From positions 1 through 23,912 of the forward strand of contig DATBFX010000126.1 in the NCBI GenBank assembly GCA_036558305.1: a DNA stretch of 23,912 nucleotides, in the 5' to 3' direction. The position numbers were made by a program, and so were the translations under genes. Source of the stretch: DATBFX01 sp036558305 (GTDB lineage Bacteria > Chloroflexota > Chloroflexia > Thermomicrobiales > UBA6265). The notes below the pieces were generated by a model. That model made no database searches. It was not told the origin of the DNA and was given only the letters and a program-made list of their open reading frames with translations. Positions 7,298 to 13,918 of this stretch are shown in pieces. Each line of letters starts with the position of its first letter. The stretch's first letter is position 1.

Positions 7298-7405
7298 GTG
7301 CGAACGGGCAGCCGACGCAGGACCAGGACACGCGTGGCGGTCGCGAAGCGGATGCGTGTAGAGTTTCAAGGTCGGTCGGATCGGTGCGCTGGAGAACAGC
7401 CCGTC

Positions 7406-8293
7406 ATGTCCACTTCCGCGACGACGCACGGCGGCACGGTCACGATCGTCGAAGTCGGACCGCGCGACGGATTGCAGAACGAGGCCCGTTTGGTCCCGAC
7501 CGCCGCCAAGATCGCGTTTATCGAGGCGTTGGCGGCGGCAGGATTGTCCGTCGTCGAAGCGACCAGTTTCGTCAACCCGACCGCGGTCCCCCAACTCGCG
7601 GACGCGGACGAGGTGATGCGGTCCCTCCATCGCCGGCCGGGCGTCCGCTATCCCGTCCTCGTTCCGAACGAGCGCGGCCTCGACCGCGCCCTCGCCGTGG
7701 GCGTCGACGCGATTGCGCTCTTCACCTCGGCCACCGAAGCGTTTTGTCAAGCGAATATCCGTTGCTCGATCGAGGAGTCGTTCGCGCGGTTTCGACCGGT
7801 CATCGACCGGGCGCGCACGCACGGCATCTGGGTGCGCGGCTACGTCTCCGTCGCCTTCGACTGCCCGTACAGCGGACGCGTCGCGCCCGAGCAGGCGGTT
7901 GCCGTGGCCTCGCGCCTGTTCGCGCTCGGCTGCGCCGAGGTGTCGATCGCCGATACCATCGGCACGGCCCAACCGGAGGACGTCGAGCGGTTGCTCGCCG
8001 TCGACTCGGTCGAGCTTCCCCTGGCGCGAACCGCTTTCCACTTCCACGACACCCACGGCCGCGCGGTCGACAACGTCGCGTTCGCCTTCGACGCCGGCGT
8101 CACGATCTTCGACAGTGCCGCCGGTGGTCTCGGCGGTTGCCCGTTCGCGCCGGGCGCACCGGGCAACGTCGCGACCGAATCGGTCCTGGCCTACTTCGCC
8201 GAGCGCGGCGTCGAAACCGGGGTCGACCGCGCGGCGATACTCACCGCCGTCGCGGCGCTGCGGTCGGCGATGGCGTCCGTCCCGGCCGTCTGA
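7406..8293 (+). CDS. mvaB: Hydroxymethylglutaryl-CoA lyase
   Basis: This enzyme cleaves HMG-CoA to acetyl-CoA and acetoacetate, the last step of leucine breakdown. The 295-residue TIM barrel has GPRDGLQNE (18-26, catalytic Asp21), the metal-binding His212 and His214 in FHFHDTHGRA, and the signature cysteine loop GGLGGCPFAPGAPGNVATE with Cys245 and Asn254. The CPFA cysteine loop separates HMG-CoA lyases from isopropylmalate and homocitrate synthases. ATG 7406 was chosen because GGAG lies about 11 nt upstream and the protein then begins just before the first strand. No other leucine-degradation gene is nearby. The next gene starts 10 bp downstream. Confidence 0.93.
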   Translation: MSTSATTHGGTVTIVEVGPRDGLQNEARLVPTAAKIAFIEALAAAGLSVVEATSFVNPTAVPQLADADEVMRSLHRRPGVRYPVLVPNERGLDRALAVGVDAIALFTSATEAFCQANIRCSIEESFARFRPVIDRARTHGIWVRGYVSVAFDCPYSGRVAPEQAVAVASRLFALGCAEVSIADTIGTAQPEDVERLLAVDSVELPLARTAFHFHDTHGRAVDNVAFAFDAGVTIFDSAAGGLGGCPFAPGAPGNVATESVLAYFAERGVETGVDRAAILTAVAALRSAMASVPAV

Positions 8294-8303
8294 AGGGAAT
8301 CGC

Positions 8304-9119
8304 GTGGCACAGCGGGCGCCAGCCTATACCCGGTACGCCGCCGTCTACGATCTGATCGGGCAACGCGTCTTCGGCGAGCGGATCGCGAGAGCGACCCTGA
8401 CCTGGCTCGCCGAGCGCGGGTTCACCCCACGCCGCGTCGCCGATCTCGCCTGTGGCACGGGCGCCGCCACCCTCGTGCTCGCCGCCGCCGGCGCCGAGAT
8501 CGTCGGCGTCGACCGCTCGGCCGAGATGCTCGCCCAGGCGGAACGCGCCGCCGCCGAGACCGGCCGTGCGGTGAGTTGGCTCGAACAGGATCTCCGCGAT
8601 CTTTCGTTGCCGTGGCCGGTCGATCTCGCGACCTCGTTCTTCGACAGCATCAACTACCTGGTCGATGACGGCGATCTGCGCACCGTCGTCAACCGGGTTT
8701 CGGCGTCGCTGACCGAGGGCGGCTATTTCGTCTTCGACCTCAACACGCGCCGCCGGTTCGCGGAGGGGTGGGGCAACACCTCGCTGATCGCGGCCGATCG
8801 TGACGACCTCTTCGGTGCCTATCGGAGCTGGTTCGAACCGACCACCGGTCTCTCGCCGCTCATTCTCACCTTCTTTCTTCGCCGCGACGGCGAGGACGCG
8901 TGCTGGGAACGATTCGACGAGGAGCACGTCGAACGAGCCTACGATCTGGCTGACGTGGAGCAGACCTTGACGGCCGCGGGTCTCGAAACGATCGAAATTC
9001 GAGCCTTCCACGATGCCGAGGGGACGCTGGGCGGACGCGGCACGGAGGAGAGCGAGCGTGTGGTTTTCTTCGCTCGGCGGGTGCCCGATGCGGTCCAGAC
9101 CGTGCCGGAACCCGAGTAA
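8304..9119 (+). CDS. Class I SAM-dependent methyltransferase
   Basis: The 271-residue product has SAM-binding motif I as VADLACGTGAATLVLAAAG, the acidic ribose contact at the end of strand 2 in IVGVDRSAEMLAQA, and the motif-IV region DLATSFFDSINYL. GGYFVFDLNTRRRF follows, and the C-terminal half is about 110 residues of beta-rich substrate domain. This matches the broad methyltransferase type 11/25 group; the substrate cannot be read from the sequence. It starts with GTG, with GAAGGGA upstream, 10 bp after HMG-CoA lyase, and its stop overlaps the next ATG (TAATG). It is therefore likely part of one transcription unit with its neighbours. Confidence 0.85.
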   Translation: MAQRAPAYTRYAAVYDLIGQRVFGERIARATLTWLAERGFTPRRVADLACGTGAATLVLAAAGAEIVGVDRSAEMLAQAERAAAETGRAVSWLEQDLRDLSLPWPVDLATSFFDSINYLVDDGDLRTVVNRVSASLTEGGYFVFDLNTRRRFAEGWGNTSLIAADRDDLFGAYRSWFEPTTGLSPLILTFFLRRDGEDACWERFDEEHVERAYDLADVEQTLTAAGLETIEIRAFHDAEGTLGGRGTEESERVVFFARRVPDAVQTVPEPE

Positions 9120-9874
9120 TGGGCTACTGGGTGGTGATGGCGATCGTCGCGATCGCGATCGTCGCCGTCATGATCGCGCTCGCGTCGGCGGAGGATGAGC
9201 CCGAACCGCCGCGCGAGCCAAAGGGCCGTCCGATCTGGGTCGCCATCGGCACGAACGGCAACGCGCCGGGCGAGACCGAGGAGGTTGCCGTCCCCCACTG
9301 GGTCGACCTCGTTCGCGCGTCGCTCGGCGACCGCGTCATCGGCTACGACTTCACGGCCCCTGGATGCACGGCTGAGGAAGCGCAAAAGCACCAACTCGCC
9401 GCGGCCGTCGCCACCGCGCCCGACATCGTCTCGATCCTCCTCGGACCGGACGACTTCCGCGACGCGGAAGACCTGGGGATCTTCGAGCGCCGGCTCTGGC
9501 ACATCCTGACGTCGCTTCGCGACGCCTCGAGCGTCCCGGTGATGGCGAAGCTCCCGGATCTGACCGGGTTGCCGTCGCTCGCGGCCGAGGAGGACCCCGA
9601 TGCGCTCGCCGAGGAACTCCGGTCCTGGAACGTCGCGATCGCGCGGTTGGTTGCCGCCGCGGACGGAGCATTGATCGAGACCGACGAGCCGTTGCGCCGT
9701 GGGGTGGACGATCTGTTCACGGAACGGAGCGGTCGGTTTATCCTGACCGCCGCGGGTCAAAGCCGATTCGCCTCGCTGATGGAAGAACCGGTGAAACGCG
9801 TGCTCGGTCTCGCCGGGGTCGTTGGTTCGCCGGAACCGAACGCCGAGACGCCACCGTCGTCCGATGCGGATTAG
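9119..9874 (+). CDS. Membrane-anchored SGNH/GDSL-like protein, probable pseudo-hydrolase
   Basis: The 251-residue protein begins with an N-terminal membrane anchor (about 3-23, WVVMAIVAIAIVAVMIALA) and an acidic/proline linker. An SGNH-hydrolase-like fold follows: WVAIGTNGNAPGE at block I (about 41-53), IVSILLGPDDF at block III (about 103-113), LPDLTGLP at 145-152 and a final LTAAGQSRFASL. In active SGNH enzymes block I is GDS with the nucleophilic Ser, block III contains GxND, and a DxxH motif sits near the end. Here GDS is IGTN, GxND is GPDD and no DxxH is seen. Catalysis is therefore unlikely and a binding or structural role is inferred. The family assignment itself rests on block spacing only. 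It sits between the methyltransferase (overlap) and the M42 peptidase (18-bp gap). Confidence 0.6.
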   Translation: MGYWVVMAIVAIAIVAVMIALASAEDEPEPPREPKGRPIWVAIGTNGNAPGETEEVAVPHWVDLVRASLGDRVIGYDFTAPGCTAEEAQKHQLAAAVATAPDIVSILLGPDDFRDAEDLGIFERRLWHILTSLRDASSVPVMAKLPDLTGLPSLAAEEDPDALAEELRSWNVAIARLVAAADGALIETDEPLRRGVDDLFTERSGRFILTAAGQSRFASLMEEPVKRVLGLAGVVGSPEPNAETPPSSDAD

Positions 9875-9892
9875 CCGATAGGAGCAACCCCA

Positions 9893-10951
9893 GTGGAAGA
9901 ACGCGCGTTGTCCTTTCTCCGTCGTTTGCTCGACACCCCCGGACCGTCGGGGTACGAAACCGCGCCGGCCCGGGTCTGGCGGGAAGAGGCGGCGACCTTT
10001 GCCGACGAGGTGAGCAACGACGTGCTCGGCAACTCGTACGCCCGGCTCAAGAACGAGGGCGGACCGATCGTCGTCATCGAAGGTCACATCGACGAGATTG
10101 GGCTGCTGATCACCCACGTCGACGAGGAGGGCTACCTCTGGTTCGAGCACATCGGCGGCTGGGACAACCAGGTGCTCGTCGGTCAGCGCATCCGAATTCG
10201 GGGCAACGACGGCGACGTGATCGGCGTGATCGGACGCAAGGCCAAACACTTGCTCGGGAAGGAGGACCAGGACCGCGCGGCCGAAACCCGCGATCTGTGG
10301 ATCGACATCGGGGCCAAGGACCGTGCCGATGCCCTCCGGCGTGTCGGCGTCGGCGATCCGGCCGTGGTCGACGCCGGCTTCGTCTCCCTGACCGACGACA
10401 TCTGCGTGTCGCGCAGCATGGACAACCGCGTCGGCGCCTTCGTCGCGCTCGAAGCGACCCGCCTCCTCGCCGCCGATCGACCCGCCGCCGACGTCTACGC
10501 GCTCGCGGCGACCCAGGAGGAGATCTCGTTCGCCGGTGCCTACACGTCGACGTTTCGCCTGGCGCCGGCGGTCGCGATCGCGATCGACGTCACCCACGCC
10601 ACCGACTACCCGACGGCCGACAAGAAACGCGACGGCGAGGTCAAGATCGGCGGCGGTCCGGTGCTCACCCGCGGCGCGTCCCTGCACCCCGCCGTCTACG
10701 ACGGGCTCAAGGACGCCGGGAAACGCCTCGGGCTCGATTGCCCGGTCCAGGGCGCGGCCAGATCGAGCGGCACCGACGCCGACGCGATGATCCGCACCGG
10801 CGCGGGAACGGCGACCGGGCTGGTCTCGATCCCGAACCGCTACATGCACTCGCCGAACGAGGTCGTCAGTCTTTCGGATCTGGAAAACGCCGCCCGGCTG
10901 ATCGCCGATTATGTCCGAACGATTACGAGGGAGACGGACTTTCGGAGGTAA
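9893..10951 (+). CDS. M42 family metallopeptidase (glutamyl aminopeptidase/TET type)
   Basis: This is a dinuclear-metal aminopeptidase of family M42; known members form large tetrahedral cytosolic complexes that degrade peptides. The 352-residue product keeps all the expected metal and catalytic residues: His65, Asp67 and Glu68 in EGHIDEIG, Asp177 in SRSMDNRVG, Glu209-Glu210 in TQEEISFAGA, Asp232 in AIDVTH, and His319 in RYMHSPNEV. There is no signal peptide, consistent with a cytosolic enzyme. The start is GTG with GGAG 8 nt upstream. It is the last gene of the rightward unit that begins with HMG-CoA lyase. Substrate preference cannot be told from sequence. Confidence 0.92.
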   Translation: MEERALSFLRRLLDTPGPSGYETAPARVWREEAATFADEVSNDVLGNSYARLKNEGGPIVVIEGHIDEIGLLITHVDEEGYLWFEHIGGWDNQVLVGQRIRIRGNDGDVIGVIGRKAKHLLGKEDQDRAAETRDLWIDIGAKDRADALRRVGVGDPAVVDAGFVSLTDDICVSRSMDNRVGAFVALEATRLLAADRPAADVYALAATQEEISFAGAYTSTFRLAPAVAIAIDVTHATDYPTADKKRDGEVKIGGGPVLTRGASLHPAVYDGLKDAGKRLGLDCPVQGAARSSGTDADAMIRTGAGTATGLVSIPNRYMHSPNEVVSLSDLENAARLIADYVRTITRETDFRR

Positions 10952-10977
10952 CCGTTCAATCTCCGGCCACGACACCT

Positions 10978-11066
10978 GTAGGGGCGGACCGGGTGCCCAC
11001 TGGGCGCTGTCCGCCCGACCACATGGGGTCCCCCGCACGAGGGCGGACACGGCGGTCCGCCCCTAC
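10978..11066. repeat. Nested inverted repeats between convergent genes (REP-like; possible bidirectional terminator)
   Basis: A perfect 13-bp inverted repeat GTAGGGGCGGACC (10978-10990 and, inverted, 11054-11066) encloses a second one, TGTCCGCCC (11008-11016) with GGGCGGACA (11041-11049). The outer arm is the same sequence as the palindrome at 16637-16657. It fills the 111-bp gap between the M42 peptidase and mutM stops, and the last 4 bp extend into the mutM end. No T-run follows. Confidence 0.7.
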
Positions 11067-11959
11067 GATCGACGCGCGCCGTCTCTTATGCGCTTCGCCC
11101 CAGGTTCCGGTTGACAGACAGGGCACAGGTACGTGCCGCGAGCACCCACCCTCGTTTTCACCACGGTCGTTCCGCAGACGGGACACGCCTCGCCGGCACG
11201 CCCGTGCACTTCGGGGAAGCCGTCGATCGGGTACGCCTTGTTGTGGATGATCTTGGCGCCGCCCTGGTCGATGCCGCGTTCGAGGGCCCAGCCGATCGCA
11301 TCGCGGAGGACCGCAATGGCGTCGGACTGGACGGTATTGGCGGCGGTCAGCGGGTGGATCTTCGCCCGGTGGAGGGCTTCGTCGACGTAGATGTTGCCGA
11401 GACCGGCGAGGACCGATTGGTCAAGCAGCGCCAGCTTGATCGGAATTGACCGGCGCGACAAGCGATTCGCCAACTCGCCCGGCGAGATCGACTCGGGTCC
11501 GACCGCCTCGGGACCGAAGTCGAACGACGCCAGGACGTCCGCGACGTCGCCGGTCGGCATCAGCCGAAGCCAGCCGAACTGGCGGACATCGCTCAGGTAG
11601 AGAAGGGTGCCGTCGTCGAACGACAGCTCGACGTGCGTCGTCTTGTGCGGATACGGACCGGCCGGGTCGGGAATGGGATGACCCGCCGTCCGCCGCGACT
11701 CGTCCGCTCGGTGGACCGACAGTTGTCCGGCGAGTTTGAAGTGGACCATCAAGCTCAGGTCATCGGTGAAGTCGACGACAAGGATCTTGGCGCGGCGGCG
11801 GGCAGCCACAACCGATCGCCCGACGAGCGGGTCGAGCGACGGCAGCGGCGAGTAACGGAGCAACTTCGGCAACCGCACGGTGACCGACGAGACCGCGCGG
11901 TGCGTCAGTTCCTGCTCGACGATGCGGCGACAGGTTTCGACCTCCGGCAGCTCAGGCAC
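11063..11959 (-). CDS. mutM: Formamidopyrimidine-DNA glycosylase (Fpg/MutM)
   Basis: This bifunctional glycosylase/AP lyase removes 8-oxoguanine and formamidopyrimidines from DNA. The protein must begin Met-Pro-Glu because Pro2 is the Schiff-base nucleophile. That fixes the start at the GTG of 11959, giving MPELPEVETCRR and 298 residues; a slightly upstream ATG would bury the proline behind three extra residues. Other motifs are Lys58 in RRAKILVVDF, LAGLGNIYVDEALHRAKIHP and the C-terminal zinc finger with Cys259, Cys262, Cys279 and Cys282 (C-x2-C-x16-C-x2-C). The zinc finger and PELPEVE make it Fpg rather than a zincless Nei. It converges on the M42 peptidase. No strong Shine-Dalgarno sequence is visible. 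Confidence 0.95.
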   Translation of the reverse strand: MPELPEVETCRRIVEQELTHRAVSSVTVRLPKLLRYSPLPSLDPLVGRSVVAARRRAKILVVDFTDDLSLMVHFKLAGQLSVHRADESRRTAGHPIPDPAGPYPHKTTHVELSFDDGTLLYLSDVRQFGWLRLMPTGDVADVLASFDFGPEAVGPESISPGELANRLSRRSIPIKLALLDQSVLAGLGNIYVDEALHRAKIHPLTAANTVQSDAIAVLRDAIGWALERGIDQGGAKIIHNKAYPIDGFPEVHGRAGEACPVCGTTVVKTRVGARGTYLCPVCQPEPGAKRIRDGARRS

Positions 11960-12036
11960 GGCCGTCACTCGCCATCCCGTCGCCGGGACGGGCTCGCGCC
12001 GGGTCGCCCGACGTCACCCCGAGTGCGAAGCGGATG

Positions 12037-12405
12037 TCAGTCCTCGGCGTCGTGGATGCCGAACCCGCGCATCCAACGCGCGGCCGATTGGGCAACCCGG
12101 ATCCCTTCGTCCTCGTCCCGCGAGGCACGGATGACGCGGGCCATGACGTCCCAGGCGGCGTGCATCGCGCGCTTGTGTTTGGCCTCGTAGAGGACCTGGC
12201 GCGGTCCCAGCAACTTGCCGACGGCCAGGTAGGAGACACTCCAGCCGTCGCCGTCGGGCGAGAGGCGGACCTCGTCGCGTCCGTGGCGCCAGACGAAGAT
12301 GTTTGGTTCGGTGCGGTCGGATCCTTCCAACCGTCGCCCTCCGTCGAATCGCGGTTGCTGTCCAAAGCCGTCGAATCGCCGCACACTCGCCAGCATGACT
12401 GCCAC
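12037..12405 (-). CDS. Small protein of unknown family
   Basis: I do not recognise this 122-residue protein. The first 30 residues are polar and basic. The core EPNIFVWRHGRDEVRLSPDG and DGWSVSYLAVGKLL suggests beta strands, and a helical C-terminal half follows (KHKRAMHAAWDVMARVIRAS, then AARWMRGFGIHDAED). There are no cysteines, signal peptide or membrane segment. This frame was preferred over the overlapping frames on the same strand because of its balanced composition; the others are Arg/Ser/Pro-rich. The start is GTG 12405, with GGAGGG 6 nt upstream; an ATG at 12396 is an alternative with poorer spacing. It lies 77 bp before mutM, on the same strand, and could be co-transcribed with it. 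Confidence 0.6.
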   Translation of the reverse strand: MAVMLASVRRFDGFGQQPRFDGGRRLEGSDRTEPNIFVWRHGRDEVRLSPDGDGWSVSYLAVGKLLGPRQVLYEAKHKRAMHAAWDVMARVIRASRDEDEGIRVAQSAARWMRGFGIHDAED

Positions 12406-12497
12406 CAGCCTCCCTCCGTCCCGTAGACCCCATCCCCCCGGTGACGACGGCAAGCCCCTCCCAGACGACCCATCTCCTCGATGAGCCGGGGCGGCTC

Positions 12498-12515
12498 GCG
12501 GTCGTCGACGACCGC
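12498..12515. promoter_or_regulatory. Perfect 18-bp palindrome upstream of the small unknown gene
   Basis: GCGGTCGTCGACGACCGC reads the same on both strands. It lies in the 211-bp stretch (12406-12616) between the M48 protease stop and the small-protein start, about 93 bp before that start. It could be an operator; no regulator is identified and no clear promoter was found. The rest of this stretch shows nothing else I can support. Confidence 0.35.
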
Positions 12516-12616
12516 ACGGGCTGCGACATTGGAACGCCTCGCGGGATGTAGTGCCCTGCGGAGCGGGGCAAAGTTTAGCGCATCGTTCGTCGCCTGCCAG
12601 CCGATCAAGTGTTCGA

Positions 12617-13789
12617 CTATTCGACTGCGATTGTCCGCATGAACGATCGAGCCTCCGCGATCCGCCGAGCGATCGGCGGGTGCGAATAGAGGAAGAACAC
12701 GACGAGGCGCGAAGGATTGGGATCAGCCAAACTCTGCACCGCCAGGTTCGTCAGGACACGGACGTACGCCTCCGCGTCTCCCGTGAGCCGCACCGCGTAA
12801 CGATCCGTCCGGGCCTCGATCGCCCGGCTGGCGGCCGCCATCAGCGGTGCAAGCGCAAACCCCGCGGTCGACGCCACGAGCGCGAAAAGCGGTACGCTCG
12901 CCACGTCGTCGAGCGTTTCCACACCGGTTCGGCCCTTCGTCGCCTCGACCAGGCGCGGCATCACGCGATGCGCCAGGTACGACACGCCGTAGCCGGCGGC
13001 GAGACCGAGGGCGGTCAGTCGCCAGATGTCGCCGTGCACCTGGTGACCGAGTTCGTGGGCAACCACGCCTTCGATCTCGTCCGGTTCGAACCGATCGAGC
13101 AGCGTGTCGGACAGCACGATCCGCTTCGTCCGACCGAGTCCCGCAAAGAAGGCATTCGGCTTCTCCGTCTGCCGGCTCATGTCCATGCGATAGACGTCCG
13201 CGATGGGCACCCCAGCCCGCTCGGACAGGTCTCGGATCCGTCGTTGCACGGTCTCGTCTTGCAACACGTCAAACCGATTGAAGATCGGCATCAGGACCAC
13301 GGGCGCCAGTTGGGCGAAGACGACCGAAACGGGAACCGTCGCCGAAGCGAGGACGAACCACCAATCCCGCGGCCGCCTGCGGATCACCCAAAAGGCGCCC
13401 GTTGTCAGCGGCAAACCGACGACGAGGTTCACCGCCAGTCCCTTGATCTGGTCCCCCGCCCAGCCCGCCGTTGTCTGCTTCGACAGACCGTATCGTCGTT
13501 CCACAACCAGGTCGCGAACGGCCTCGAACGGCAGACTCGCGATCGCGGCACCCACCGAGGCAACGGCGAGGTAACCGGGCACCGTCAGGCGGTCGTCGGG
13601 CATGCGTTGCTCTACCCTGGTTCGGAGCCGGGCCGAGCGCCCCGACAACGCGAACCACGCCATCGCACCGGTTGAGACCGCGGTGCGACCGAACAGCAGT
13701 GCCAGGCGGAGCCGGCTGTGCCGCTTTGCCCGCCGTGCATCGAGACCAGGAATGGTCGGCTCGCTCTCAACATCTTCCGGATGCGTCAT
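12617..13789 (-). CDS. M48 family membrane metalloprotease (Ste24/CAAX-protease type)
   Basis: This is an integral-membrane zinc protease of 390 residues. Several hydrophobic segments (about 30-50, 70-90, 115-136, 143-170, and a pair at about 258-275 and 300-320) surround the active site. The zinc site is HELGH with His245, Glu246 and His249 in GVVAHELGHQVHGD, and the third ligand is Glu325 in AIEARTDRYAVRLTG, with Asp329 one turn on. VERRYGLSKQTTAGW, NRFDVLQD and YSHPPIARRI follow the Ste24 pattern. Bacterial homologues act in membrane-protein quality control or have unknown substrates; true CAAX processing is not expected. ATG 13789 was chosen because GAGGGG lies 9 nt upstream. The frame extends 14 codons further upstream without a better signal. 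Confidence 0.88.
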   Translation of the reverse strand: MTHPEDVESEPTIPGLDARRAKRHSRLRLALLFGRTAVSTGAMAWFALSGRSARLRTRVEQRMPDDRLTVPGYLAVASVGAAIASLPFEAVRDLVVERRYGLSKQTTAGWAGDQIKGLAVNLVVGLPLTTGAFWVIRRRPRDWWFVLASATVPVSVVFAQLAPVVLMPIFNRFDVLQDETVQRRIRDLSERAGVPIADVYRMDMSRQTEKPNAFFAGLGRTKRIVLSDTLLDRFEPDEIEGVVAHELGHQVHGDIWRLTALGLAAGYGVSYLAHRVMPRLVEATKGRTGVETLDDVASVPLFALVASTAGFALAPLMAAASRAIEARTDRYAVRLTGDAEAYVRVLTNLAVQSLADPNPSRLVVFFLYSHPPIARRIAEARSFMRTIAVE

Positions 13790-13918
13790 AGCACGATTCC
13801 CCTCATCGATGTTCGCCCGCCGGTCGCACACCCGGCAGGATCAAGCGCACAACGATGCATGCAAGGAGACCGATACGCGACAGCGATGGCCGGTGCTCCG
13901 CCACCTGCACCCGGTTCC

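Noticed and set aside
7335..7364. Possible promoter for HMG-CoA lyase with -10 TAGAGT at 7359-7364
   Set aside because: No acceptable -35 box lies at 16-19 bp upstream.
9141..9170. Clustered GCGATCGC-like octamers resembling the cyanobacterial HIP1 repeat
   Set aside because: They lie within the codons of a membrane helix (Ala-Ile-Val repeats) and recur only sporadically, as expected from codon use.
8939..11050. 703-codon minus-strand frame
   Set aside because: It is opposite the methyltransferase, SGNH-like and M42 genes, all of which have recognisable motifs. It results from high GC at third codon positions.
11952..12608. Alternative minus-strand frames (218 and 185 codons) over the small unknown gene
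   Set aside because: They overlap the mutM start and have Arg/Ser/Thr/Pro-rich shadow composition; the 122-residue frame has a better start and composition.
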